Shown here piece by piece: positions 9,539 to 18,035 of a stretch of 64,000 nt of DNA. Source of the DNA: Luteibacter pinisoli. GTDB lineage: Bacteria > Pseudomonadota > Gammaproteobacteria > Xanthomonadales > Rhodanobacteraceae. The notes below the pieces were generated by a model. The model saw only the letters and a program-made list of their open reading frames with translations, searched no databases and was not told the DNA's origin. The number at the start of each line of letters is the position of its first letter. Positions within the stretch are counted from its first letter, which is position 1. Where the stretch lies: assembly GCF_006385595.1 (NCBI RefSeq), contig NZ_CP041046.1, forward strand, positions 1,054,001 to 1,118,000, written 5' to 3'. The position numbers and the translations under genes were made by a program.

Positions 9539-9964
9539 ATGTCGTATGTGGGTCGCATGTATCTGCGCATGTTCATGCCGGGCCTGGTGGGCCTGGGCAC
9601 GGGCGCGGTCGCCGCGGCGGCCATGCGGGCCGCGCAGGAATTTCCTGGCGAACTGGGCAACCTTTCCCTCTATATCCACCTGCCGCGCTGGCTGCTCGCC
9701 GCCGGGGTGCTCGTGGGGCTCGCCATCGTCGGCATCCAGGCGCTTCGCGTGCGCCTGTGGGAGCGCGGTGCGCTCGCCTCCTGTTATGTGTGTGGTTGCC
9801 TGCTGGCACCGGCCCGGAACGGGAGGGGCCTCGGTCGCGTGCGCCCCTGCCTGGGTTGCGGCAAGGTGCATGGCGTGAACCACCACCTGGCGCCCGGCAT
9901 GGTGCCGCTGCAGGTCGCCGTGGCCGACGGTGCCGGCCCGGCCGGGATCAGGAACGCACGTTAG
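9539..9964 (+). CDS. Small membrane protein with two CxxC pairs, unknown function
   Basis: A 141-residue protein I do not recognise. Two hydrophobic segments (about residues 10-30 and 48-68) suggest two transmembrane helices. The C-terminal part has CYVC and CLGC pairs about 22 residues apart, a spacing that could bind zinc or iron, followed by HGVNHH. A strong GGGGAGGG ribosome site precedes ATG 9539. It ends about 17 bp inside the small convergent gene on the other strand. Function and family are unknown. Confidence 0.6.
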   Translation: MSYVGRMYLRMFMPGLVGLGTGAVAAAAMRAAQEFPGELGNLSLYIHLPRWLLAAGVLVGLAIVGIQALRVRLWERGALASCYVCGCLLAPARNGRGLGRVRPCLGCGKVHGVNHHLAPGMVPLQVAVADGAGPAGIRNAR

Positions 9965-10157
9965 TCACGGTGATGCGGTGGCCCACGCGCTCGAGCAGGG
10001 CGCGCAGGGCCTCGGCGTCATCCACGCTTGCGGTGTCGTCCAGGGCCAGCCAGATCGTGTCGCCCGCCAGGCCATGGACCTTTTCGTTGAACGTGATCTC
10101 GACGGCGGCCTTGCCGTTCGGCTGAACGACGGAAACTTCGAAATTGCGTGCCTGCAC
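9948..10157 (-). CDS. Small hypothetical protein (about 69 aa)
   Basis: A small acidic protein with alternating strand-like stretches (FEVSVVQPNGKAAVEITF) and a helix (DDAEALRALLERVG). I know no family for it. GTG at 10157 is chosen because AGGGG lies 9 nt upstream and the protein-like sequence starts there; the frame stays open back to TTG 10220, giving 90 residues if that start is used. Its 3' end overlaps the convergent gene at 9539-9964. Confidence 0.5.
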   Translation of the reverse strand: MQARNFEVSVVQPNGKAAVEITFNEKVHGLAGDTIWLALDDTASVDDAEALRALLERVGHRITVTNVRS

Positions 10158-10308
10158 GGCGTGGATCCCCTGACGACAAAAGACGATGGCGTGTGGCAAG
10201 TTTAGCCATGCCGTGACCAAAAAGGCGTGACCTGGGTTTCGTCCGGACTAAAGAGTCCGCAGGGCTGTGCCGATACACTGGGTGAATTCAAGCAGGCAGG
10301 GCGCGGCG

Positions 10309-11220
10309 ATGGTCATGGGTTTCTGGGGTGGGCGTGACGCCCGCCAGGCGCAGTCGACGCTGGCTGCCCTTGGGCGGCGCTTTGCCACGGTGGAACTGGC
10401 CGCCGACGGCACCGTCCGGGCGGCCAACAAGGCGTTCCTGGCCGTGCTTGGCGCATCCGCCGACCAGGTGATTGGCCAGTCGTTCCAGGCCGTCTTCGCC
10501 GTGGACGACACCGAACACCTGTGGCGGGCCCTGTCCCGCGGCGAGGAAGTCGCCGATGTCGTCCGCCTGAAAGGCCCCGCCCGGGAGGGCTGGCTGCAGG
10601 CCGTGTACGTCCCGCGCATGGGCCGCGGCAACCAGCTGGCTTCCATCGTCGTGTACGGTGCGGACCTCACCGCCGAGCGCGGGCGTGCCGCCGACCTCGG
10701 CCAGCGCCAGCAGCAGGCCGATGACACCCAAGGCATCGTGGAGTTTTCCCTCGACGGGATGATCCTGTCGGCCAACGCCGTGTTCCTCAAGACCATGGGT
10801 TACCGGCTGGACGAAGTGCAGGGCAAGCACCACAGCCTCTTCGTGGACGAGCGCGAAAGCCGCTCCGACGCCTACATCGGTTTCTGGCGCCGGCTGCGCT
10901 CGGGCCTGCACGACGCGGGCCTCTACCGCCGGCTGGGGAAGGGCGAGTGCGTGGTGTGGATCCAGGCCACCTATAACCCGATCTTCGACGCCGACGGCCG
11001 GCCGGTGAAGATCGTGAAGTACGCCACGGAAATGAGTGCCGAGGCGCTGCAGGCGGTGCCGGCCGCGTCGCCGGTGGTCGCCTCCGCCAGTGCCAACGAT
11101 GCCGCCGTGGCCGGCGTGCTCGACATGCTGGATAACGCGGCACTGCGCGCCAGCGCGTTGTCCATGGACGCCGCGATCCACGCCGCCCTGGCCGAACAGC
11201 GCGGGCAGGAAGAAGCCTGA
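10309..11220 (+). CDS. Double-PAS sensory protein without output domain
   Basis: A 303-residue soluble protein with two PAS domains (about residues 20-135 and 145-255). The second ends in WIQATYNPIFDADGRP and KIVKYATEMS, a signature common in PAS-containing chemotaxis transducers. The methyl-accepting signalling domain expected after it is absent; only about 45 Ala-rich residues remain before the stop. It may be a stand-alone adaptor or a shortened transducer. ATG 10309 has GGCAGGG upstream; an in-frame GTG at 10267 is an alternative. No heme- or flavin-binding residue can be assigned with confidence. Confidence 0.75.
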   Translation: MVMGFWGGRDARQAQSTLAALGRRFATVELAADGTVRAANKAFLAVLGASADQVIGQSFQAVFAVDDTEHLWRALSRGEEVADVVRLKGPAREGWLQAVYVPRMGRGNQLASIVVYGADLTAERGRAADLGQRQQQADDTQGIVEFSLDGMILSANAVFLKTMGYRLDEVQGKHHSLFVDERESRSDAYIGFWRRLRSGLHDAGLYRRLGKGECVVWIQATYNPIFDADGRPVKIVKYATEMSAEALQAVPAASPVVASASANDAAVAGVLDMLDNAALRASALSMDAAIHAALAEQRGQEEA

Positions 11221-11351
11221 GCTTTCGCGTGCCTTTCGGCGCGCGAAGGCAAAACGGATAGGCCGTCAGGCTGGCTAGCCGGGTTGCCCGCCAAGCCTCG
11301 ATAGTGTTCCCGCGAGACGACCAGCGTGGCCGGCTCATCCCGGGGGAATCC

Positions 11352-12575
11352 ATGGACAGCGTCGAAGCGGGCCGTATCCCGGCCATCGTGATGGGACGAG
11401 GTCCCACGGCCCTGGGCATCCTGCGCAGCCTGGTGATGGCCGGCATTCCCGCTTACGTGGCGTGCCCCGCCGACGACCTTGCCGCGCAATCGCGCTGGTA
11501 CCGCCCCACACCCGGCACCCCTTGGGATGGCCGCCCCGGCCCCCAGGCACTGGATGCCCTCCGTGCCATGCCGCTGGAGCGGGCCGTGATCATCGCTGGC
11601 GCGGACGATGCCGCGATGTGGCTGGCCGACCTGCCGGCGACCGACCTGGGCGAGCGCTTCCTTACCTGTACCTCCACGCTCGCCACCCAGGCCCTGTTGC
11701 AGGACAAATCCGTCTTCGCCGGCTACGTGGCGGCGGCACGGGTACCGCACCCGCGCACCTTTCGGCTGGCCACGCTGGCCGATGTCGCCGAGGTGCCCAT
11801 GGACGCGCTGGATCGCGTCTTTATCAAACCGGTGAACTCCCAGCGCTTCAGCGACGTGGTCGGTGCCAAGGGCGTGTGGGTGGATTCGCGCGAGGCGCTG
11901 CGTGATGCGTGGGCGCGCTTCCACGCGCAGGGCTTCTCGGTGATGGCCCAGGAATACGTGCCGGGGCCGGCGACCGAACACTTCTTCATCGACGGCTTCC
12001 GCAGTGCGGACGGTGCCTATGCCGGCATCTTTGCGCGCCGGCGCATGCGCATGTCGCCACCGGATTTCGGTAACAGCTCGTGCTCCTGCGCCATCCCGCT
12101 GCATGCCGTGCCGGAAGCCGTCGCGTACGTGCGCCGCGTGCTCGACGGCGTCGACTACCGCGGCATCTTCAGCGCCGAATTCAAGCGCGACCCGCGCGAT
12201 GGCGAATACCGCATCATCGAGGTAAACACACGGGCATGGACCTACGTGGAGTTCGCCTCGCGACGCGGCGTGAATACCTGCGAGATGGCCTGGCTCGATG
12301 CGCAAGGTTTGCCGGTGCCGCGCGCGCCGCGCGAGTACCCGACGGGCCAGCTATGCGTGGATCTCTACCACGACATTTCCAACGTGCGGCTCACGCGCGG
12401 CCGCCGTCGCGAGTCGCTCGCCGCGATCATCGCGCAGTGGCTGCGCGCCGACCTGCATGTGTTCCGCCTGGATGATCCGAGGCCCGCCCTTCACGCGATC
12501 CGCTGCCTCGTCCGCAAGCGTTTCGGCCGCCCCGTGGACTTGCCGGTGACGACGGGCCAGGCGTCCAAATCCTAG
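11352..12575 (+). CDS. ATP-grasp family carboxylate-amine ligase-like protein
   Basis: A 407-residue protein with an N-terminal Rossmann-like part (IPAIVMGRGPTALGILRSL) and an ATP-grasp core: FIKPVNSQRFS for the nucleotide-binding lysine, MAQEYVPGP, FSAEFKRD and IIEVNTRAW for the metal-binding acidic/Asn residues. Such proteins couple a carboxylate to an amine through an acyl phosphate. Substrates are unknown. ATG 11352 is preceded by GGGGGAA; an upstream in-frame ATG at 11304 is less likely. It converges with the MFS gene 28 bp downstream. Confidence 0.75.
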   Translation: MDSVEAGRIPAIVMGRGPTALGILRSLVMAGIPAYVACPADDLAAQSRWYRPTPGTPWDGRPGPQALDALRAMPLERAVIIAGADDAAMWLADLPATDLGERFLTCTSTLATQALLQDKSVFAGYVAAARVPHPRTFRLATLADVAEVPMDALDRVFIKPVNSQRFSDVVGAKGVWVDSREALRDAWARFHAQGFSVMAQEYVPGPATEHFFIDGFRSADGAYAGIFARRRMRMSPPDFGNSSCSCAIPLHAVPEAVAYVRRVLDGVDYRGIFSAEFKRDPRDGEYRIIEVNTRAWTYVEFASRRGVNTCEMAWLDAQGLPVPRAPREYPTGQLCVDLYHDISNVRLTRGRRRESLAAIIAQWLRADLHVFRLDDPRPALHAIRCLVRKRFGRPVDLPVTTGQASKS

Positions 12576-12603
12576 GGCCTTGCCTTCCGCGGGAACGCGC
12601 TGA

Positions 12604-14031
12604 TCAGTCCACGCGGCCCAGTGGCGTGGCGATGTCCTCGAGCGAGCGCCGCTCGGCGGCGATGCCAAGCCACCATGCCGCCGCCGCGCCGCCCAGCATC
12701 AGCGTCGCCCCCAGGCCATAGCCCCAGCCGATCGGCCCGCGCCCGCCGGTGCCGATCAGCGTGCCGAACAACCATGGGCCCGCCACGCCCCCAAGCGCCG
12801 TGCCAAACGCGTAGAACAGCGCGATGGCCAGGGCGCGTAATTCCAGCGGGAAACTCTCGCTCACCGTAAGGTAGGCGGAACTCGCGGCCGCCGAGGCGAA
12901 AAAGAACACCACGCTCCACGCCATGGTCTGGGTGCGCGCATCGAGCACGCCGCGGACGAACAGCCACGCCGTGGCGAATAACAGCAGGCCAGACATCGCA
13001 TACGTGATGGCGATCATCGGGCGCCGGCCCACGGTGTCGAACAGGCGGCCGAGCAGCAGGGGGCCAAGGAAGTTGCCTGCGGCAAACGGCAGCAGGTACA
13101 GCCCGACATCGGCATCGGCTACGCCGTAGAAGCGGCCCAGCACCAGCGCATACGTGAAGAAAATGGCGTTGTAGAAGAAGGCCTGCGTCGCCATCAGCAC
13201 AAGTCCAAGCAGGGTGCGTCGCGGATAGTCGCGGAACAGCGTACGCCCCACGTCGGCGAGGGTTGGTGCATGCGGGCGCAGGCGAAGGCGGGGGAGCGGA
13301 TGCGTGGGCGCGCCGGCGCCCAGCCGCTGTTCGATGCTCGCGACGATCATCTCGGCTTCCGTGATGCGCCCGTGCAACATGAGCCAGCGTGGGCTCTCCG
13401 GAATCCACCGGCGCAGCAGAAGGATGCCCAGGCCAAGGATCGCGCCGATCCCGAAACTCAGCCGCCAGCCGAGTTCAGGCGAAAACAGCCCACTGTCGAG
13501 CAGGCCGACGGCGCCCAGTGCACCCAGCGCGGCACCCAGCCAGAAGCTGCCGTTGATGACGAGGTCGGTATGGCCGCGGTAGCGCGCGGGGATCAGCTCC
13601 TGGATCGCCGAGTTGATGGCGGCGTACTCGCCTCCGATGCCCGCACCTGTCAGCAGGCGGAACAGCGCGAAGACCGCGAAGCTGGGCGATAGCGCCGTGG
13701 CCGCGGTGGCCGCCAGGTAAAGGCCGAGTGTCAGCGTGAAAAGTTTCTTCCGGCCCAGCCTGTCGGTGAGCCAGCCGAAGAACAGCGCGCCGGAGACGGC
13801 GCCGACCAGGTAGATGCTGCCGGCCAGGCCCACCTGCATGTCGGTGAGGTGCAGCACCGGGCTCGATTTCAACGCACCGGCGACCGAACCCGTGATGGTG
13901 ACCTCGAGCCCATCGAGCACCCATGTGATGCCCAGCGCGACGACCACCAGGGTGTGGAAGCGTCCCCACGTGAGGCGGTCGAGGCGGGCGGGGACATCGG
14001 TCTCGACGAGGGCGTCGCGGGAGCCAGTCAT
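12604..14031 (-). CDS. MFS transporter, sugar/aromatic acid symporter type
   Basis: A 475-residue major facilitator with about 12 hydrophobic segments. The loop 2-3 motif DRLGRKK, the helix-5/6 region PESPRWL and the repeat DTVGRRP after helix 8 are typical of the sugar porter/aromatic acid:proton symporter branch. It probably imports a sugar, polyol or organic acid with protons; substrate unknown. It lies 36 bp after the cfa gene on the same strand, so the two may share a transcript. Confidence 0.85.
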   Translation of the reverse strand: MTGSRDALVETDVPARLDRLTWGRFHTLVVVALGITWVLDGLEVTITGSVAGALKSSPVLHLTDMQVGLAGSIYLVGAVSGALFFGWLTDRLGRKKLFTLTLGLYLAATAATALSPSFAVFALFRLLTGAGIGGEYAAINSAIQELIPARYRGHTDLVINGSFWLGAALGALGAVGLLDSGLFSPELGWRLSFGIGAILGLGILLLRRWIPESPRWLMLHGRITEAEMIVASIEQRLGAGAPTHPLPRLRLRPHAPTLADVGRTLFRDYPRRTLLGLVLMATQAFFYNAIFFTYALVLGRFYGVADADVGLYLLPFAAGNFLGPLLLGRLFDTVGRRPMIAITYAMSGLLLFATAWLFVRGVLDARTQTMAWSVVFFFASAAASSAYLTVSESFPLELRALAIALFYAFGTALGGVAGPWLFGTLIGTGGRGPIGWGYGLGATLMLGGAAAAWWLGIAAERRSLEDIATPLGRVD

Positions 14032-14067
14032 CCCCGGACCCTACGGGTCGGGAAGTCGTCGTTTTGT

Positions 14068-15192
14068 CTACCGGGGCACGCGCAGGCCGCCCGGCACGCC
14101 ATGCGGCGACAGCGTGAGCTGCCAGAGCTGGTCGCGCCGGCTGCGGAAGACCCCGGCCGAGCAGCCGATGTAGTAGTGCCACATCCGCCGGAAGCGTTCG
14201 TCGTAGCGCCCGGCGAGTTGTGGCCACGCCGCTTCGAAATTCGCCAGCCATGCCACCAGGGTGCGGTCGTAGTCGGTGCCGAAGTTGTGCCAGTCCTCGA
14301 CCACGAACAGGTTCTCCAGGGCGCTGGCCATCTGCGCCATCGACGGGATCATCGAGTTCGGGAAGATGTATTTTTCGATCCACGGATCCGGCCGGCCTGG
14401 CGCGCCGTTGCTGCCGATGCAATGCAGGAGCACCAGGCCATCGGGGCGCAGGCATCGGCGAGCGACCTCGAACCAGGGGCGGTAGTTCTTCCCGCCCACG
14501 TGCTCGAACATGCCTACCGAGAGGATGGCGTCGAAGCGCTCGTCCAGCTCGTGGTAGTCCTGCAGGCGGATCTCGATGGGCAGGCCCCGGCACAGCTCAC
14601 GGGCGTACTCGGCCTGTTCCTTCGAGATGGTGATGCCGACGCCGCTGACGCCGTAGCGCTCGGCGGCGAACTTCAGCGCCTCGCCCCATCCGCAACCGAT
14701 ATCCAGGATCCGCTGGCCGGGCTGCAGCTGGAGCTTGCGACAGATGAGGTCGAGCTTGGCCTCCTGGGCGTCGTCCAGGTTCCAGGCCTCGGCCCAGTAG
14801 CCACAGGAGTACACCAGGCGCTTGCCGAGCATGGCTTCGAACAGGTCGTTGCCCAGGTCGTAATGCTGGCGGCCGACGTCCCATGCGTGGTCGCCGCGCT
14901 GCAGGTTGATGAAGCGCGCCTTGAGATGGGCGAGCAAGGTGTCCAGCGTGCGCAGGGATTCGTCGACGTGGGAGCTGAGCACCCGGGCCATGAAGCCGGG
15001 CAGGTCGGGACAGTCCCACCAGCCGTCCATGTAGGCCTCGCCGAGGCCGAGCGAGCCATGGGCGAACACCCGCGCGTACGTGCGTTCATCGTGGACGGTG
15101 AGGTCCGTCGGGCGCTGGCCGTTGATCGAAATGCCGGCCTGTTCAAGCAGGCCCTGGGCGCGTGCTTTCAACGAAGCTGTGTCGTGGCTCAT
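14068..15192 (-). CDS. cfa: Cyclopropane-fatty-acyl-phospholipid synthase
   Basis: A 374-residue enzyme (E. coli Cfa is 382) that methylates cis double bonds of membrane phospholipid acyl chains using S-adenosylmethionine, hardening membranes against acid and stress. The SAM-binding motif LDIGCGWGEAL is near residue 145 and the family motif HYDLGNDLFEAML near 85; the catalytic cysteine lies in HCIGSNG. The start at 15192 (MSHDTASL) fits the family; the frame remains open to 15288, but those residues do not look conserved. Divergent from the Bcr-type transporter. Confidence 0.93.
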   Translation of the reverse strand: MSHDTASLKARAQGLLEQAGISINGQRPTDLTVHDERTYARVFAHGSLGLGEAYMDGWWDCPDLPGFMARVLSSHVDESLRTLDTLLAHLKARFINLQRGDHAWDVGRQHYDLGNDLFEAMLGKRLVYSCGYWAEAWNLDDAQEAKLDLICRKLQLQPGQRILDIGCGWGEALKFAAERYGVSGVGITISKEQAEYARELCRGLPIEIRLQDYHELDERFDAILSVGMFEHVGGKNYRPWFEVARRCLRPDGLVLLHCIGSNGAPGRPDPWIEKYIFPNSMIPSMAQMASALENLFVVEDWHNFGTDYDRTLVAWLANFEAAWPQLAGRYDERFRRMWHYYIGCSAGVFRSRRDQLWQLTLSPHGVPGGLRVPR

Positions 15193-15336
15193 CAAGGGGT
15201 TCCGGGTATCCCACTCGCCGCCCCGCGCGGCGTGGCGCTGCCTCCACGGCACGATTATTGGCACCAGCCGTGGGCCAAGGGCAAGCACGACTTACAGCTA
15301 TACTGGAAGTCTTCCCCCGGTACAGATTGAAGGTCC

Positions 15337-16605
15337 ATGACCTCCGCGACCCGCGACCCGCGGGGCCACCTCCCGTTGCTGCTTGCGGCGCTCAGCATGA
15401 TCGGGCCGTTCTCGATCGATGCGATCTTCCCGGGCTTCCCGGACATCGGCCACACCTTCGGCGTGGGCGAGGTCGCCCTGCAGCAGCTGCTCAGCGTGTA
15501 CCTGCTGGCCTACGCGGTGATGAGCCTGTTCCACGGTGCCATCTCGGATGCGTACGGCCGCAAGCCGGTGATCGTGGTGGCCATGGGCATTTACGCGCTG
15601 GCCTCCGCCGCCGCGGCGCTGGCCCCGGGCTTCGGCTTCCTGCTGGGCTGCCGCATCGTCCAGGGCCTGTGTGGCGGCGCGGGCATCGTGGTCGGCCGGG
15701 CGATCGTCCGCGACACCATGCATGGGGAAGAAGCCCAGCGGATGATGTCGAAGGTGATGATGATCTTCGGCATCGCCCCGGCCATCGCCCCTATCGTGGG
15801 CGCGTGGCTGCTGGGCATCGACGGCTGGCGCGGCATCTTCTGGGCGCTCACGGCGTTCACCGTGTTGCTGGTGCTCGGCATCACCCGGTTCCTCGTTGAG
15901 TCCCATCCGGTGGAAAAGCGCACGGTGTTCCGGCCGCGGCCCCTGCTGCGTGGCTACCTGGCGATTGCGCGTGACCTGCCGTTCTGGCCGCTGGCCATCG
16001 CCAGCTCGGTGAACTTCTCCGGCCTGTTTCTTTACATCGCCTCGGCCCCGCACCTGATCCGCGACGTGCTGCACCTGGGCGCGGACGGCTTCCCCTGGCT
16101 GTTCGTGCCAACGGTGACCGGCATGGTCACGGGCGCCTTCATTTCCGGGCGCGTGGCGGGGCGGGTGAGTGCGGCGAAGACGGTGGGCTGGGGTTATGCG
16201 GCGATGCTGTCGAGCTGCGCGCTGAGCCTGTTTTTCGCGCTGGCGCTGGATACGCCGCGCGTGCCGTGGTCGACGGTGCCGCTGGCGCTGTATGGCTGCG
16301 GCGTGCAGATGGCGTTCCCGACGATCACGATCCTGTTGCTGGATCGCTTCCCGAACCAGCGTGGCGGTGTGTCGTCGGTGCAGGCGTTCGGCAGCCTGAT
16401 CACCACGGCGTTCGTGGCGGGCGTGCTGTCGCCGCTGCTGTCGTCGAATATGTTGTACCTGGCACTGGGCGCGACGACGCTGTGCGGGACCGGCCTGCTG
16501 GCGTGGCTGTGGTATGGCGCGATGGAGCGTCGCCGCCTTGCGAGGGCGACGGCGGGTGCGGCGTCAGAGGTCGTCTCCCAGCTCGAACGCAACGAGCCAG
16601 GTTAA
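15337..16605 (+). CDS. Bcr/CflA-family multidrug efflux MFS transporter
   Basis: A 422-residue, 12-helix MFS exporter. Typical Bcr/CflA elements are the N-terminal SIDAIFPGFPDI, DAYGRKP in loop 2-3, and RIVQGLCGGAGIVVGRAIVRD in helix 5 (antiporter motif C region). These proteins expel drugs such as bicyclomycin or small metabolites in exchange for protons. A TATACT hexamer at 15299-15304 could be its -10 box, but no good -35 is visible. Its stop is 1 bp before the repeat island that fills the next 650 bp. Confidence 0.88.
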   Translation: MTSATRDPRGHLPLLLAALSMIGPFSIDAIFPGFPDIGHTFGVGEVALQQLLSVYLLAYAVMSLFHGAISDAYGRKPVIVVAMGIYALASAAAALAPGFGFLLGCRIVQGLCGGAGIVVGRAIVRDTMHGEEAQRMMSKVMMIFGIAPAIAPIVGAWLLGIDGWRGIFWALTAFTVLLVLGITRFLVESHPVEKRTVFRPRPLLRGYLAIARDLPFWPLAIASSVNFSGLFLYIASAPHLIRDVLHLGADGFPWLFVPTVTGMVTGAFISGRVAGRVSAAKTVGWGYAAMLSSCALSLFFALALDTPRVPWSTVPLALYGCGVQMAFPTITILLLDRFPNQRGGVSSVQAFGSLITTAFVAGVLSPLLSSNMLYLALGATTLCGTGLLAWLWYGAMERRRLARATAGAASEVVSQLERNEPG

Positions 16606-16606
16606 G

Positions 16607-16655
16607 CGGTTCATTCGCGGAAGCGAATGCATGTTTTTTGCGGCTGACGCCGCTC
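16607..16655. repeat. Outer inverted repeat of island 1, left arm (REP-like)
   Basis: These 49 bp recur in inverted orientation at 17211-17260 with about 43 matching positions and one gap. The arm contains two small hairpins, CATTCGC-GGAA-GCGAATG and GCGGC-TGAC-GCCGC. It begins immediately after the stop codon of the preceding transporter gene. The pair delimits a 654-bp non-coding island. Confidence 0.8.
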
Positions 16656-16676
16656 AGCTCCTGTGGCGTATCGAGC

Positions 16677-16920
16677 GAGAGCCCTCGGCGCCCACCCTCG
16701 CTGCTCAGACAACGCTCTGCGTTCGAAAGGGAGAGCCGCTACGCGGCTGGTTTGTCTATTGGCCTACGGCCGCGAACCGGTGGCTGGGCGGGGGTATTCG
16801 ACACGGCGTCCTGCCGTGACGAAAACGCGCGGCCCTCCATGGCCGCGCCCCTGCGGGCCTAATCCTTCCAGCCCCCTCGCTCCACTAAACTCGCCTCGAG
16901 GGTGGGCGCCGAGGGCTCTC
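16677..16920 (+). repeat. Structured intergenic repeat, copy A
   Basis: A 244-bp element with perfect 24-bp terminal inverted repeats (16677-16700 and 16897-16920). It recurs at 24041-24284 and, inverted, at 24411-24652. Internal stems include AGCCGC-TAC-GCGGCT (16734-16748), CACGGC-GTCCT-GCCGTG and GCGCGGCC-CTCCAT-GGCCGCGC (16827-16848). Similarity with the other copies runs on about 35 bp past the right end (CCAGC..CTGA..GGAAAGCCACCGC), so the element has a direction. No open frame is shared by the copies. Confidence 0.85.
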
Positions 16921-16993
16921 TCCAGCACTGAGGGGTCGTGACGGAAAGCCACCGCAAGAGCTCAGGCCCTGTTGCGTTTGTGCGAAAGATGCC

Positions 16994-17007
16994 GCGCGCA
17001 AGCGCGC
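16994..17007. repeat. REP-like palindrome
   Basis: GCGCGC-AA-GCGCGC followed by TCCTACA matches, in reverse, the GTAGGAGCGCGC type of repetitive extragenic palindrome common in Pseudomonas and Xanthomonadales. The remainder of 16921-17210 shows no gene, terminator or tRNA; short open frames there lack start signals and protein-like composition. Confidence 0.6.
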
Positions 17008-17210
17008 TCCTACAAAGCGGCGGTGAGGCTTGTGCGGCACTGAACCGGATGGGTGGTTGCGGGGGCGGGAAGGCTCCTGGGGGCGACGTAAGCAGAGGGC
17101 CGCGAGCCAACCGGGTTTTGTGGAGGCGAAGCTACGGCCCGCTCCGCAAGGACTGCGTCCGGCGGCACCAGGGGCCTTGCCGTCCACGCTCTCGCCAAGC
17201 CCACAAGAGC

Positions 17211-17260
17211 GAGGCGGCGTCAGCCGCTAATCACATGCATTCGCGACAGCGAATGAACCG
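17211..17260. repeat. Outer inverted repeat of island 1, right arm (REP-like)
   Basis: Inverted partner of 16607-16655. It carries the same two hairpins, GCGGC-GTCA-GCCGC and CATTCGC-GACA-GCGAATG, with changed loops but intact stems. It ends 30 bp before the stop of the leftward gene at 17291, so it could also act in the 3' region of the min operon mRNA. Confidence 0.8.
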
Positions 17261-17290
17261 ATGAAAGAGCGCGCCGCGGGGTATCTCGTG

Positions 17291-17770
17291 TCAGCCGACA
17301 GGAAGCCCGCGCTCCACAAGAAACGCCTTCGCCTCAGGCGCATCCTGCTCAAACCACGCCCGCGTCGAACCCAGCCGGTACGTGTAACCCCACCGGTCCA
17401 TGTCCTCCATCAGGCGGATCGAACCCACCGAAGGCAGGTGGCCGGCGAGGACGATCTGCAGGTAGCAGGTCGCGTCTTCCTCTTCGATCGAATCCGTCGC
17501 ATCCGTATGCACGAGCGCGCGCTTGTCTTCCGGCAGAACCAGAAGGTGGCAGGCTTCGTGGAGGAGCGAATGCACCGGCGTGTCCGCGCGGGCGTAGACC
17601 GTCGTGCCGATGATGCCCGCCTCGGTGTCGCCCCAGAAACTGCCGGGGATCGCTTCGCCTTCAGCCACGGCGACCAGGGCCAGGCCGTGCTGGGCGAGCA
17701 GGGTGCGGGGTTCGTCGAAGCCGATGTCGCCGATGCGGAGCACCGCGTCGGCGGGATCGGGTGTGCTCAT
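17291..17770 (-). CDS. HExxH protein with IrrE/ImmA-like metallopeptidase motif
   Basis: A 159-residue protein of no family I can name. Residues 71-75 are HEACH, a HExxH zinc motif, and about 20 residues later comes EEEDATCYLQIVL, resembling the E..AN.FA..LL helix that supplies the third zinc ligand in IrrE/ImmA peptidases. No signal peptide or membrane segment is seen. Its ATG overlaps the minE stop by 4 nt (ATGA), so it is translationally coupled and last in the operon. Peptidase activity is inferred from the motif alone. Confidence 0.65.
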   Translation of the reverse strand: MSTPDPADAVLRIGDIGFDEPRTLLAQHGLALVAVAEGEAIPGSFWGDTEAGIIGTTVYARADTPVHSLLHEACHLLVLPEDKRALVHTDATDSIEEEDATCYLQIVLAGHLPSVGSIRLMEDMDRWGYTYRLGSTRAWFEQDAPEAKAFLVERGLPVG

Positions 17771-18033
17771 GCCGAGGCGGGCTTGCCGTCTGGCAGGGCC
17801 ACGGAGAGTTCGAGCACTTCGTGGCCGCTGTCACGCTCGAGGTTGATGTTCACGGCCTCGACGTCGACGTTCACGTACTTGCGGATGACTTCCAGCAGCT
17901 CGTTGCGCAGCAGCGGCAGGTAGTCGGGGCCGCCGCGCGTGGAGCGCTCCTGGGCGACGATGATGCGCAGGCGCTCCCTGGCAACGCCAGCGCTCGGCTC
18001 GGGCTTACGCTTCAGGAAATCGAGGATACCCAT
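17767..18033 (-). CDS. minE: Cell division topological specificity factor MinE
   Basis: An 88-residue MinE (family length 80-90). The N-terminal amphipathic helix MGILDFLKRK targets the membrane; the segment LRIIVAQER contacts MinD and stimulates its ATPase; the rest forms the dimer core. MinE drives pole-to-pole oscillation of MinCD so that the Z ring forms at mid-cell. It starts 2 bp after the minD stop and overlaps the HExxH gene by 4 nt. Confidence 0.96.
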   Translation of the reverse strand: MGILDFLKRKPEPSAGVARERLRIIVAQERSTRGGPDYLPLLRNELLEVIRKYVNVDVEAVNINLERDSGHEVLELSVALPDGKPASA

Positions 18034-18035
18034 GC

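Noticed and set aside
9970..10230. Plus-strand frames over the small gene at 9948-10157
   Set aside because: They lack start signals; the minus-strand protein has plausible secondary-structure pattern and an AGGGG site.
16677..17014. CRISPR array
   Set aside because: The repeats here are long, palindromic and not regularly spaced with unique spacers; no cas genes are in the window.
16514..17264. Several open frames across the repeat island (for example 16938-17264)
   Set aside because: They cross the palindromes, lack ribosome sites and are not shared between the repeat copies.
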